DNA of 64,000 nt from Ophioderma brevispina (GCA_023653785.1 JAMKCH010056757.1:21894-85893); one strand, 5' to 3'. Counted from the first letter of the stretch, positions 12,439-23,209 are shown. Made by a program: numbers and translations. Notes: generated by a model not told the origin, from the sequence alone.

Positions 12439-13431
12439 ACCACTGGTTTAAGCACAAGAACCAGGAGGAATAACCAAGACAGTAAAGAGAGGAAGACGGC
12501 CACTAGCGGCACGGTTTGTGCCGGCAACATTACGCTTGACTCTTTGGATGTAGGTCATCAACTCAGCCGAGTTCATTCAGGAAACGACTAACGATCAGAA
12601 GGGATTAAGTTGCTCTGCTGTTCCTTTACATTCTTACCGTTTTTCCTGCCGAGCGTCGCCGTGGTTTTGTTGCATCTTTTTGTTCGCCCGGCCGAGTGGC
12701 GGATAGCGTTTCCAGACTGAGGCCATCCGTCGCCCAATGTGCAGTTTTAACACTTTCTAAGACTCTGTTAAGCTTGGATTGATTACATCATTTCTTAATA
12801 TAGAGGCTAATGGGTGCCAACAGTCAGAACCACTTACCGGCTGACTTGAGCATGTAAATACTCTTCATTTAAAATCACTTCCACCCCATCCTCAGAGAGT
12901 TAACTAGATTTAGTACAATTCTCTGCTCGATGATATTCTAATAATTCCACCTGTTGACAGTTCCTACAGTATTTGAAAACGTAAGGTTCATAAACATCTA
13001 ATGACACATAATATCCTACAGGCTTCATTCAAACAAGCTTTGCCATGGAGTGATACTCAACTCACAATGTGTCCACAAAAAAGTCTCAGGGGTTTATAGC
13101 TTCATAATTGCAGCATGTTGTCATGTACTTTGCTCAATTTTGGATATCCTGGAGCACTTTCTTGATAGCATATAAGTGTGATAAATATATAAATAAAAAT
13201 GCTTTCAAATTGTAAACAAGAGCAGTATTCTATTGTTTGCTAGCCAACCAAAATAAAAAGTGGAAACATCTGAAACACAAACACCTCAACTTTTAAGATT
13301 CAAACACTCACTATGAGCTAGTAAAATCTCAATTCCCTTGGCACAGTTCAGTACCTTCCATTCACCAGTGTATTTAGAAAATACACCCCCTGGTTTTTGG
13401 GTATGATATATGATACCCAGATCACACAAGG
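12439..13431. repeat. Tandem duplication (~1.0 kb), copy 2
   Basis: Second copy of 11348-12411, lacking the 71-bp insertion (empty site TTTTAA at 12745-12750). It continues at its right edge into unique sequence (GGTCAGTTCATGTC..). Confidence 0.9.
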
Positions 13432-14142
13432 TCAGTTCATGTCAATGTATGTACAAGTACAACCCACTGAACTGTGTCCTATCTGGGTGAGCATATTGTA
13501 ACTCATAGTGACCACATTCACCATCATAGTTGTGTATCTGCTTTTCCTGCACAGACTAAGCTCTAACACATGATTTTGGTTGTCAAACAATTATTGTCAT
13601 GCAATTATTGTCATGATCAGAACCAAGGCAAGAACACAAGAAAAAAAATTGGCATTACAATGCACAGCAAGCATTACAATGGAGTTCCCACAGAACATGT
13701 TGATTCTTAATATTCATATATTTTTAAAAATCCAATTTCATGCAATAGGCATGCTTCTTCAATAAGTTTGATTCGTCCTCAACAGGCCTGTAACCAGCAG
13801 GTGCGGATACGCCCGAATTCCAAAGAGCCCCCATCCCCAACCCCTAAAAAGGCCCACAATAGATTTTGCGAGCATAGCGAGCCAAAAATTAGGGTTATGC
13901 TTTTTGTCAAAAAAAGTTAAAATTTCAGTATAAAAGTCTACTTTTGCCAAATTTTGGGTAAGTATCCTTATCAATTGGAATAGCTCAATGGGTAGCTGCA
14001 ATTGAAATCCACACACCTTATGTGAAGATTTACATGAAGTGTTCCACAAGGGCACAGTAGTAATGATTTCAAAATAAAGAGTCTGTTTTATGGGTCCTAG
14101 TGGAACCATCCAAAGATGGTAAGTGGCCAAGAACAGTTAGCT
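13432..14142. other. Unannotated spacer
   Basis: No gene was seen. A short GC-richer patch around 13770-13900 (with GCGAGCATAGCGAGCC) looks like a degenerate transposon fragment, but no ends could be defined. Confidence 0.4.
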
Positions 14143-14146
14143 TTAA

Positions 14147-14495
14147 AGGTGCAACGAGAGATTTCACATATCAGGTGTCCCTAAAAAAATCGAAAGCACT
14201 GATGGTTACTTGAAGTAAAGCATTCCATCAAAAATAACCCCATCTGAAAGGATTACACTAAGAAATGTTTCTTTGGTACAACAATTGTGAAATTTCTAAT
14301 TTTGTATAAGAGCAAATACAAAATTCAGCCTGTGTTTTATATTGAAATATAAGCAAGTCGAAATCACCTTTTTTCCTCTCATTTAAGACATTTCTGAAGC
14401 CAAATAAAAGGTAAGAAATGTACTGAGTGTCTAATCTACATGAAATTACTATTATGACACATTATTAGGGGGCCGCAAAATCTCTCGTTGCACCT
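14147..14495 (+). mobile_element. TTAA-flanked MITE, family 1 (full copy)
   Basis: Starts AGGTGCAACGAGAGATTTC and ends with the complement AAATCTCTCGTTGCACCT. It is bounded on both sides by TTAA (14143-14146 and 14496-14499) and is 349 bp long. Six more whole or partial copies lie in this window, at 39615, 41671, 43859, 44444, 45548 and 47347. Non-coding. A TTAA target duplication is the hallmark of piggyBac-type transposition, but the AGG terminus is not the usual piggyBac CC-type end, so a TA-target mariner-like element is an alternative. Confidence 0.8.
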
Positions 14496-15112
14496 TTAAG
14501 CTACACTGCAATGGAAAACAAACAATCGAATCCCGAAGCAACCCTAGCTGTATCCACCAAACATTAACTTGTGGCCTCAGTGGTATTTCTTTAACTTCAT
14601 AAAAGGTACAGCTGCCAAATTTCCAACTTAGCAAAATCTTGCTGATGACACTGAGCGAGTAGTTTCTTGCATTCTGTACATAATCTTTGATTTCTCACCT
14701 TTGCCCAGACCTAGATTTGCCATCCTTTAAAGCGTCATAAAAGAAAGACAACCACTGTAAATAAGAAAGTCATAATCACCCCCAATTTGTCTTAACATGG
14801 TTAAGTAGGCCACCTTTTGAACGCCTCCAATATTGAGTGACGAAAACTATGCTCATGTTTACTGCTTGGTGATGATTATGATTCAAATAGGTAAACGGGT
14901 CTCCAAATCTGAGTTATCGGGTTTAACTATTACAGTTTGAGAAGAAGCACTTAGCTTATGCTAAAAATACAACCAATGTGTTCACACGACAGGTCGTGCT
15001 TAGGTTTTACAAATCTAATGTTACCCTAGAATTTGTTTACTTTGTTTGAAATGAGATTCTAAAATGGTCGCCTAACATTGTTGCCATTGTTCAATTATCT
15101 TAAAGCCAACTT
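14496..15112. other. Unannotated spacer
   Basis: No coding region, RNA gene or defined repeat was recognised. Confidence 0.5.
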
Positions 15113-15612
15113 CAAGGTACATTTTGTGATCATAGCCCCTCATTTTTGGTTTATGGTTCACTTGATATCCACAAGAAAAGGTTATTTCCAAAATTTCAGT
15201 TGATTCTTCTGGTGGGTTTTGAGGTCATGCGCATGGCTCGAAAAAGTGGGGAATTTGGGAAGCTCCTTCCCAGGAAAACTTGACCATTTGGAGGGAAGCT
15301 TGGCCATTTGGAGGGAAGCTTGGCCATTTGGAAGGAAATTTATACATAAGATATAGTGGGAAATCTGTGAGAAATGCGACTATCTTCCGTGAAATTTACA
15401 TTTTTTTCAACCCCTGGTTATGCGCAAAATGTTTGTATCATGCTGCCCCTTACGGTGTTGTAATCTCTGTTTACAAGGAGAAATACAAAATTATGAATTT
15501 CTTTAAGAGCAGATCAAATTTGCTTGTACTATACTTATGCCAATGGTTCATATGATATAAAAATCTCAACATTTTTTTAGGCAAGTTAGGGGGACGAGGC
15601 TGTGGATCACTA
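15113..15612 (+). mobile_element. MITE family 2, diverged copy
   Basis: The 5' part (AAGGTACATTTTGTGATC, then TTCACTTGATATCC) and the 3' part (TATGATATAAAAATCTCAAC, then GAGGCTGTGGATCAC) match the two halves of the element at 34733-35317. Three short repeats of TTTGGAGGGAAGCTTGGCCA type lie inside at ~15287-15335. Ends are eroded and no coding frame is present. Confidence 0.55.
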
Positions 15613-17103
15613 ATGACTAAGTTTTCATCATTTAAAAGGCATAACATGAAATTTTAATTGGAGATTTCAAATTTGTGTACACAAGACTAAAGACAAACAA
15701 AGTTGGCAACTTTTACGTCAAATTTTGCATTGAAATTTTCCACACATCCAAAACTTCATCCATGTTATATGGCTTAAACCTCAAAATTGGCAAAAGAATC
15801 TAGATCAGTTTGGATTAAGTCTGGAAAACCTAACCTTATCAGGGTTGGCAATATGATTTAGATTACGGTTGCATTGGGGTTACAGATAGGATAAGGGGTT
15901 AATATAGATAGGGCTAGAGTTACAAGGTGCAAGGTAGTGTTGAAAAGGGCGAGCTGAGTACAAAATTAATGCAATGGTTAAGTCTCATTTTCACATATAT
16001 TTAAGGATCCCTTTTAGTATCTTTAGTATCTGACCATTGTTTTATCAATTTTAACACAGGATTTAACACAGCTGTTTGAAAGTCTCATTTATTATGACAA
16101 AACAAAAATAAAACAAATATCAATGGCGACACAGTTTTGACAATTGATTTGGATTATTTATTCCACTGACTACATCCTGTGTAAATTTCATTGTGGGCAA
16201 ATGTGTTTTTTCTTAGAAATCTAGTTTTACACGTCTTCCTATGGAAAATAAGCATATAGAGGGCGCTATAACATATAAATCTTTACCTTTGTAGGCCTAT
16301 ATGGCAAGATTCACGCAATGGATTTTTCTGCTTTTTGCAGAGGTAATAGCTCCTTACTTATATCAGTTGTCAAAATTGTGTCGCCACTGCTCAAAATTGT
16401 TCTAAAAATAAAAGAGACACTTTGCACGGGGTCAACAGCTGTGTTAATAACCCTGACAACAACACTTTATGTGTAGCCATGAAGAACTCTGTATATGCAT
16501 GCATGCACACACATATGCATGCACACGGGTGCACACTGTCACACGCAGGTGTGTATGTACCACACAGATATACCTGCCCTTGTAGTCAATATTCACAATA
16601 AAACCTGAACAAAGACAGAAAACTTGAAATAAATGACTGGAGAAAGAGGGTGAAACCAGGTTGGGTTCCTTCTACAAAGCCAATCATAACCAGATATGAC
16701 ACAGTTATGTTTTAGTGCATAGACACCGCAATTTAGGCCAAATATGTTGAGCCAGAGGGCCAAAACTTAAGCCCGACTGAATATATATCGTTGCTAAAGT
16801 ACGGTCTCAAGAAGATCAGAGTTAACCATCCGTTTTAGGCATGCTGTGTGAACAGAGCCCATAAACAAGAATAAATGGCCTCTGCTCTTTCTGTGCCATT
16901 AGACAGACCAGCAAATTCACGGTTATTTGTCAAATTTTATGTTCTAAATCCTAGTTATAGACAACATGTTTTGTACGCCACACCAGAAAAAAAAAACAAC
17001 AGCAGCGAAGGTGTCTAAAATTAGGTGGATGTAAGAGAAAGAATTTGGAATGGATGTTTCACAACATACGAGACCCTCTTTCTTTATAGTTGCCAGGATT
17101 TAA
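15613..17103. other. Unannotated AT-rich stretch with a TGCA/CA-rich microsatellite
   Basis: No gene was seen across ~1.5 kb. A degenerate simple repeat of GCATGCAYACACATATGC type occupies 16495-16560. Confidence 0.5.
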
Positions 17104-17403
17104 AGGTGCTTGTTCTGACCTTCTTTGGGAGCCTTTATTTTTCTCATTGTCATCCTGAATTTTCAGATTTAGCCTGTGAAATCTTAAGGCTAAAGGATGT
17201 GATGTTTGGTTTGGATGTCATGAGCAAAAACGTGCCCCATTCAACCAAGGTTAATTTTACAGAGTACTCTATGGGGATTACAAAATCACGTTTTTAGCTC
17301 TTACATAAAAATGCATTGAATATTGGCGCGAAATTTTACAGATGGGCTTTTTACAAAAGCCATTCTATCAAGCTGAAAACATACTTAAATTGGGTCATCC
17401 CCC
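17104..17403 (+). mobile_element. MITE family 3, copy (TTAA-flanked)
   Basis: Homologous along its length to 29117-29461; shared blocks include CATTCTATCAAGMTGAAAAC and CATGAGCAAAAA-type sequence. It lies between TTAA at 17100-17103 and TTAA at 17404-17407, and its right end is CATCCCCCT next to TTAA. Non-coding. Confidence 0.6.
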
Positions 17404-17867
17404 TTTAAATTTGTTCTAGTGCAGATGTTGCTTCCAATGGGGGGGGGGGGGGGGAAGGGGGTCAATAATGATAATTGGAGACAAAATTATTCATGAAACT
17501 CTTTATATTCAGCACAATAACCCTTTTATCAGTGTATCTCATTTAAGATGTTTCATTCATAGACAATGCAATCTAAATTAATCTAAATGTACTTGATGAA
17601 ACAATCAATGTAATGACTATAAAGTCTAAAGTATAGGTCCAAATAACAATCATGTTTTTCTCACATTTCACCTAATTTATAGAGTTTGTCTCATCTGAAG
17701 TATGAAGTGCCGACACGCGTATGTGCCGCCTTTCAGTTGCAGTGCGCTTGTGGCTTTGCCTACACGTGTGCTGAAAGTCGGTTCAATGTACACGCCCATG
17801 TCGCTACTTCAGAGTATAGACCTTGATATTTTCCAACATGGGTGGATACTGTACAGGTTACAACACT
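17404..17867. other. Spacer with a G-run
   Basis: Contains an uninterrupted G tract at ~17440-17454 followed by AAGGGGG, which could form a quadruplex. No gene was seen. Confidence 0.5.
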
Positions 17868-17939
17868 TTGATCAGTGGTTTTTGAGATGGCTTCCCAAAG
17901 GATGACATTTGGGAAGCCATCTCAAAAGCACTGGTCTAA
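17868..17939. ncRNA. 72-nt near-perfect hairpin (miRNA-precursor-like or tiny foldback)
   Basis: The 32-base arms 17868-17899 and 17908-17939 are complementary at ~28 positions, including an unbroken 20-bp block nearest the loop (TTTTGAGATGGCTTCCCAAA). The loop GGATGACA is 8 nt. Length and loop size suit a pre-miRNA or an endo-siRNA hairpin. The long perfect stem, however, is equally expected from a very young inverted duplication. No family resemblance is claimed. Confidence 0.35.
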
Positions 17940-17973
17940 GAACTAGGTTTGTTTGAACTCATTTGAATGGAGG

Positions 17974-18268
17974 GCGGGCAGGTGTAGTGGCTTATCCACT
18001 CGCCTTTCACCAATGTGACCCAGGTTCAATCCCCTGCGGAGCCTGTGTCGTACGTGAATTTGGTTGCCGATCCACACCCGTCCTCGCAGGTTTTCTCCGA
18101 GAACTTTGGTTTCCTCCTACATCTAAAACTGGACTTCTTCCCATAAAGCCTTCCTTGTTGTTCTTGATTTACTTGTGCTGTAGCAGCCTAAGGCACTCCA
18201 CAACAGCGCCCTGAGCACTTCGGTGGATTTGTCGCACGTTATAAAAATTAAATATTATTATTATTTTT
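17974..18268 (+). mobile_element. tRNA-derived SINE
   Basis: The head has pol III promoter boxes: a box A-like GTAGTGGCTTATCCACTCGC (~17984-18003) and box B GGTTCAATCC (18023-18032), resembling tRNA-Glu. A body with TTTTCTCCGAGAACTTTGG and TTTCCTCC follows, similar to a domain found in many invertebrate SINEs (possibly Nin-DC type; from memory, not verified). The tail is GTTATAAAAATTAAATATT and then ATT repeats. At ~295 bp it is a normal SINE length. Its partner LINE is not visible here. Confidence 0.75.
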
Positions 18269-18882
18269 ATGCCAATTTTAAATATGGTCATTAAAATACA
18301 AACTTTTAAAATAAATATTTTTTTTAAATTAAAATTTGATATCTCAAAAACTACAGATGCCTGTAGGGCTCAATGGGTTTACTGGCAAATTGGGTTTATG
18401 AAAGCACAATATTTAGCAGTTACAAAAGAATAGGCTTATGTTGGAGGTTTAGAAATGATGTCCATGGTTAAATTTTGAGTTTGGAATAGATTTAAGTCTC
18501 AAGTTAGGGCTAGAGTAAGATTTAAAGTATTGTTAGAAGATAAGGTGGGTAAGATTTGTACAAAAATGGTTAAAGTTGCTTATTTCTTTGAAAAAATTAA
18601 CTCAAAATTTGCATTACTGACACAAATACAAATTACCCAATCTGAAGCGGTTTCCTACTTGATCTAAAGAAAAAATAATGAGGTCCAAAGATTTTCTATG
18701 AATTTCTAAAAAGAAAATAGAACACCATAAATAGTGTAATGCAAAGGTAATCAAAACATTAAGTCTGAGTTAAATTTGGTGATTTTTGGTATGCAAAATA
18801 ATTATGCTACCATTAAAAATAATAACATTTACTAGTTATTTGCTATCAAAAACTTTAAAAAAATACAGCAAGTAAACTTGCA
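18269..18882. other. Unannotated AT-rich spacer
   Basis: No gene or defined repeat was recognised. Confidence 0.5.
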
Positions 18883-19152
18883 TCATCCCCCTGGCAAGAT
18901 GGCAGTCTGAAACATGACCTCAGATGACCTTTGACCTTGGTCCATGACCTTTGACATCATCCACACATGAAGGAACCCCTATTGCACCTTAACCCCAAGT
19001 CTGGTTTAAATCGGACTTACACATTTTGAAGGATATGCGAAAAACGAAAACCTAACCAAAACCTAACCAAACTGGAACACACATACACATACATACATAC
19101 GGACATTCGCACCCTCGCAATATCCCCCTCTGCTTTTCAAGCCAGGGGGATA
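18883..19152 (+). mobile_element. TGACCT-rich element with ATCCCCCTGGC inverted ends
   Basis: The left end ATCCCCCTGGCAAGATGG and the right end AAGCCAGGGGGAT are complementary over ~11 bp, giving a ~270-bp unit. The interior carries four TGACCT half sites (18915, 18925, 18932, 18945) and then an ACACATACATACA microsatellite. Related TGACCT-rich sequence occurs near 49770, 52150 and 60220. Non-coding. Confidence 0.6.
18925..18937 (-). promoter_or_regulatory. Perfect DR1 nuclear-receptor half-site pair inside a repeat
   Basis: TGACCTTTGACCT is the exact complement of the DR1 consensus AGGTCA-A-AGGTCA, bound by RXR heterodimers, HNF4 and COUP-TF families in animals. A near copy (TGACCTTTGACAT) follows at 18945-18957. 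The match is direct; any activity is inference. Confidence 0.5.
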
Positions 19153-20744
19153 AAAAATGGCTGAGGAAAAGGATCACAAAGTAAAAGAATCTGGGTTTTA
19201 CAACACACATCCAGTTTTTAGTTTTTATACGAACAATAACTACAGTTGCTATGTACAGTGCAAGGTTGTGCAACAGGTATTTTTTTTTGGTATTGAGTAT
19301 TTTTCAGCAGGTGCAGCAGACATAGCCAAACACCTCTGTGAGCAAACACTCATCCCATCAATCCATCTTATTTGACGGGAAAATATCATTAATTCTTAAA
19401 GAAAGTAGGCCAGCGCTTGTAACACAAGACTCCGCCGTAGATTAGATACAATTCTCCCTTCAAAAGCGCAATTTCAGAGCTTTGCAAAAACACCAATTTG
19501 CATTCAGTCAGACACTCTGTGTAAGAGACAAGCCCCTCATCCCGTCCTGTCGTTTGCAATTTGCGAAATTGCGTCGTCTGATATCATTATCTGATCGATG
19601 GGGCAACAATGAGCCTGTTCGTCCGTTAGGTATATAGACCTTTCTCTGGTCCATTGTTTGCAGATGAGACGTATCAACATGACTCATTGTGCTGTGTGTT
19701 CTGCTCAATGCAAGGCCCCCGCAAGAGGCTACTGGCCAGTACCTCATACACAGAGACACTACAATAACATTATCGTATGGGTTAAAAAACACTCAAAGCT
19801 ATGTTTCAATAATTTGCTCAGTGAAGAAAACACGAAAGACTACAGCGTGCAGCTAGAGTTTTCCCGCTTTTTATCTCATGTCTAATGTAACGTCTCTCAC
19901 TCCGTTCAAGTCTAGGGGTTACTAAGTAAATTACAAGACATCGTAAATGTAGGTCTGGGTCTTAAAGTACAGTTAATATTTAAAAGTATGCCACTTCTAC
20001 ATTAGGGTTAACTAGTAGCCATAATTTCTCATAAGCGCTATCCTTTTAATCTTGGCCGCAATGTCGCAATCACTAAGTGACAACTAGTGGCACTAAACCA
20101 GACCACCCCTTAATTCAGCTCCGGACAGATAGGGTTAACATTTTTATCATAGAAATTTTAGGGTTGACCTTTTAGAAATGCCAGGGTTAACATTTTCTCA
20201 CGGATGGACATACGGACATAGCCTATTTTATAGTCCCCATTCCGAACTTAATTTGGCCAGGGAAATTACACCCAAAACTGATCCAACTATTTTAATTTCA
20301 CACAAGACAGTTAATGCTCACATGAATCTTTATCAACCTATATGATATGGGTGCTGTTCAGAGAGAAAGGTTGATCCTAATGGCAACACAAATTACACCC
20401 AAAATGCATGATTTTCAGCTGAAAATCCCCATTTTCAACTGAAAATTTCCTTCTCCAGCACCCCCCAAACAAATGTGGAAATTTTTATATCAGCTGAACT
20501 GCAGGCTTTCCTGTAGTATATGCAGTGTAATTTTTTATCTTCCAATTAAATCATCAATACAAGTATTTTTGTAAATTCTGTCTGTAAATTTCCAGTTATA
20601 ACACAGTGGCCTATATAGCACGGTGATAGCAACAATTGCACATAACATGGATGTTTGTAATCGGAATCCATTGAAAATTAGCTTTGGACTGTACAAGAAA
20701 ACAAGATGCTTAAAATCATGAAATGCACCTTGAAGGTAAAAAAA
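19153..20744. other. Non-coding stretch with one compositionally complex island
   Basis: Positions ~19480-19800 are less AT-rich and free of recognised repeats, with GATATCATTATCTGATCGAT and CCATTGTTTGCAGATGAG. This could be a conserved regulatory element, but I can only judge composition. An 18-bp palindrome GATTTTCAGCTGAAAATC lies at 20410-20427. No supported gene. Confidence 0.35.
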
Positions 20745-21006
20745 AAATTGCATCGCGGTCCCCGGACCACGAGTCCTTAGGCAAGGTAATCTCAATTGCC
20801 TTGTTGACCCAAGTGAAATCTGGGGAGCTGTTATGAGGAATATTACAATCTAAGTGCTGATAAGTATGTGTAGATGAAGGGAAATGATTATGACAATTTC
20901 CTGATGGCAGCGTAATAATGATACGCAATAGTGCTTGGAGACTGTTTACAGTGATAAAGCACAATATAAAACTTCATTATTATTATAATTATTAATATTA
21001 TTATTA
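20745..21006 (+). mobile_element. SINE with conserved-type central domain and (ATT)n tail
   Basis: TCCTTAGGCAAGGTAATCTC followed by CAATTGCCTTGTTGACCCAA resembles the central domain seen in several marine-animal SINEs. The 3' part AGTGATAAAGCACAATATAA and then ATTATTATT is a typical SINE tail. No clear tRNA promoter boxes are visible, so this copy is probably 5'-truncated. Confidence 0.6.
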
Positions 21007-21127
21007 CTTAGAGATTTTTGGTTTGAAATGGCTGTGGCATACGACTGACTGTGAAAGTTCACAAACATGTCATTTTATTTTAGATCATATTTTAAACTTC
21101 ATGTTTAACCCCCGAGGTCTACCAACT

Positions 21128-21300
21128 TTCTTACAGCATCTCCGATTGGCCCATTAACATGCTATAACCAGAGTAACCAATCAAATAGATCTGCCTGTAT
21201 GCACCTTTAAGCTTTTCTTACAATATCTCTGATTGGCTAATTGTATCATAATAACCCTATGAATTACCAATCAAATCATTCAAATCAGCCAGTAGTTCAG
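21128..21300. repeat. Two-unit repeat with inverted CCAAT motifs
   Basis: Two ~88-bp units each contain GATTGGCY... followed by ACCAATCAAAT, so each unit carries an ATTGG/CCAAT inverted pair. Related AT-rich sequence with ATTGGCTGATTGG and CCAATCAGC occurs at 39400-39480. Non-coding. Confidence 0.5.
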
Positions 21301-21325
21301 GGTCAATCAACTAGCATAAAATCAT

Positions 21326-21622
21326 GGGGGGGTAGGACATACTAACCTAACAGCAACAGAACGAAAATAATGAAAATCTAAATGAGCGTAATTGGAAATT
21401 ATACTATTTTGCAGCGGGGTTAATCCACTAACCTCAACGAATTTTGAAGTCAATAATTTATTCCAAAATTATCACAATATTTCTAAGATGTATTGAACTA
21501 AGGTTTAAGAGGAGATTTTGTAATGTAACTGTGACAGAGACTGCCATTGTAAATGCACATAGCAAATTACCTTTTGGAAATCCCCAATGCCTAAATTGAG
21601 CAGGTCGTGTCCTACCCCCCTG
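21326..21622 (-). mobile_element. hAT-like MITE with 8-bp target duplication
   Basis: The left end GGGGGGGTAGGACAT and the right end TGTCCTACCCCCCTG are inverted. The octamer AAAATCAT flanks both sides (21318-21325 and 21623-21630). Eight-base duplications and a CAGGG-type terminus (seen on the complement of the right end) are typical of hAT transposons. The 297-bp body is non-coding and matches 10331-10775 in opposite orientation. Confidence 0.75.
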
Positions 21623-21687
21623 AAAATCATCGCCCTTGTATTGTGTATGTCAAGAGTCAGATTGGGCAGGCGGTAAAGTTTAGGCAA

Positions 21688-22028
21688 AAAGTATTAGAAT
21701 TTAACGACACCTCAACACAATTGTGGTTATTGATGTAGACTTATTGATGAAGACACCCTACTTGTCATATTGTGTCATCATTACTTACATGAAACAATTT
21801 TACAAGACCTAAACATAAGATACATTGTTCCCAGAATTCCCCCCCAATTCTGCAACAACACAAGAATTGCCCGTCAAAGCCAGTGTTGCGGTTGGGCTTA
21901 GGGTGCGGATGAAGTTTTATTAATACCAGAAGCCAAAAGCCCTTACAATATACAAAACATGATACAAGTATGCATGAGAAAGTTAGCCATAACATTTTAC
22001 ATTCAGATCGGCTCAATATCTGCATCGT
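21688..22028. repeat. Fragment resembling the left part of the 45.7-kb insertion
   Basis: ATTTAACGACACCTCAACACAATTGTG-like sequence at ~21698-21725 matches the left edge of the insertion at ~45689-45716. The rest is unassigned. Confidence 0.4.
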
Positions 22029-22071
22029 AGTGGGCTGACAAGCAGGTTACCACCGTACTGGTCAGCCCACT
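22029..22071. repeat. Short perfect inverted repeat
   Basis: AGTGGGCTGAC at 22029-22039 is exactly complementary to GTCAGCCCACT at 22061-22071, with a 21-nt centre. It may be a remnant transposon end; nothing more can be said. Confidence 0.5.
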
Positions 22072-22119
22072 AAAATAAGTACTGAAACACTAGAGTACTA
22101 TACCCAGAACACATTGAAC

Positions 22120-22525
22120 TGACTTGACCCAAGTGAAGAGCGAGCCGGGGGTCCCAAGCCAACAGGTCTGTTTTTGGCCCCCAGGGTGGGGGGCCTTCAC
22201 AACGGCGACATTGGACGTTATAAAAAGTGGCTGGAGAACCCTGGCCGGCGCACCGCCCCTCCACTACGCCCTGACCAGGAGAATCCGAATCCCAGAGGCA
22301 CAGCCAGCTGAAGCACTTCCCCGCTCAGCAGCAAGTGTTCGAACTGCATCCCGACCAGACACTGAGTACCGTAGCACAAATGGGAGGTGGGTCGGGAATT
22401 TTTCCACAATCTATCCTTTATGCACCCTAACCAAGCGGAGCTCTGATTGGCTGGGGATTCCTGTCGCCGGAATTCGCGAAGCGCACGTGTCCCACCCGAC
22501 AGCTGAGGGACCGGCCGCACATTGA
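22120..22525. other. GC-rich island with promoter-like motifs
   Basis: This is a sharp GC-rich block in AT-rich surroundings. It contains a TATA-like TTATAAAAAG (~22218), an inverted CCAAT box (CTGATTGGCTGG, ~22442), an E-box CACGTG (~22484), and, ~40 bp past the block, TAATAAAAACC (~22562) as a possible poly-A signal. It is open on the plus strand for 133 codons and on the minus strand for 100, but neither translation shows a recognisable domain. Candidates are a CpG-type promoter or first exon, or a solo LTR with its own TATA and poly-A signals. Confidence 0.35.
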
Positions 22526-23209
22526 GCCTCAGGGAAAAGTAGTCTTTTGTAATTAACTAGCTAATAAAAACCCCTGTTATAATGAATTTTTTATTTAATA
22601 ATTCTAATAAAAAAAGTAAAAAAAAACTCTATGATTAATTTTAATTTTAAAATTACAATTTCTTTTCATTTTATATCATCACCTACTCAAAGTTCAGACA
22701 TGCATGGCAGTGGCGGCGTCCAGAGGGGCATGGGGGCATTTTTCCCCTCAAATTTTTGTTTCTTCTTCCCCCTCCCCCACCGAAAAAAAGCTGAATTGGG
22801 CAAAATTAGTGATTTGATCCCACAAATACATTTTTTTTGGAAAAATCAGCGATTGGAGCCAAAAATTGGTTCACAAATGCTACCAATAATTTTGATTTAA
22901 GTCCCCCCCCCCCCGTTTTCCCCCCAGAAGAGGTCTGGCACCACTACTGCATGCATATCCATGATCTCGAAAAAACAAAAATTTCAACACAAACCAAAAA
23001 TATCCTTTTTACATGATTTGGAGAAAAAATGTAAGTTTTACAGTAATTATAAAAAAACATTAAAGGGATACAATGAGGAATTAGTTCCTTTGAATGTGCA
23101 TTTCCACATTATTTATTAATTCTTAAAAAAAAAATAGTACTAAAACTAATCTAAGTTTCGGCACATCATGTTGAAACATAGACATGTTAGAGCATCAGAC
23201 GAGTCATTC
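22526..23209. other. Unannotated AT-rich spacer
   Basis: No gene was seen. C-run and T-run tracts surround 22905-22925. Confidence 0.4.

Noticed and set aside
22124..22525. 133-codon plus frame as a gene
   Set aside because: No recognised domain and an equally open frame lies on the other strand; GC content explains the openness. Kept only as an island.
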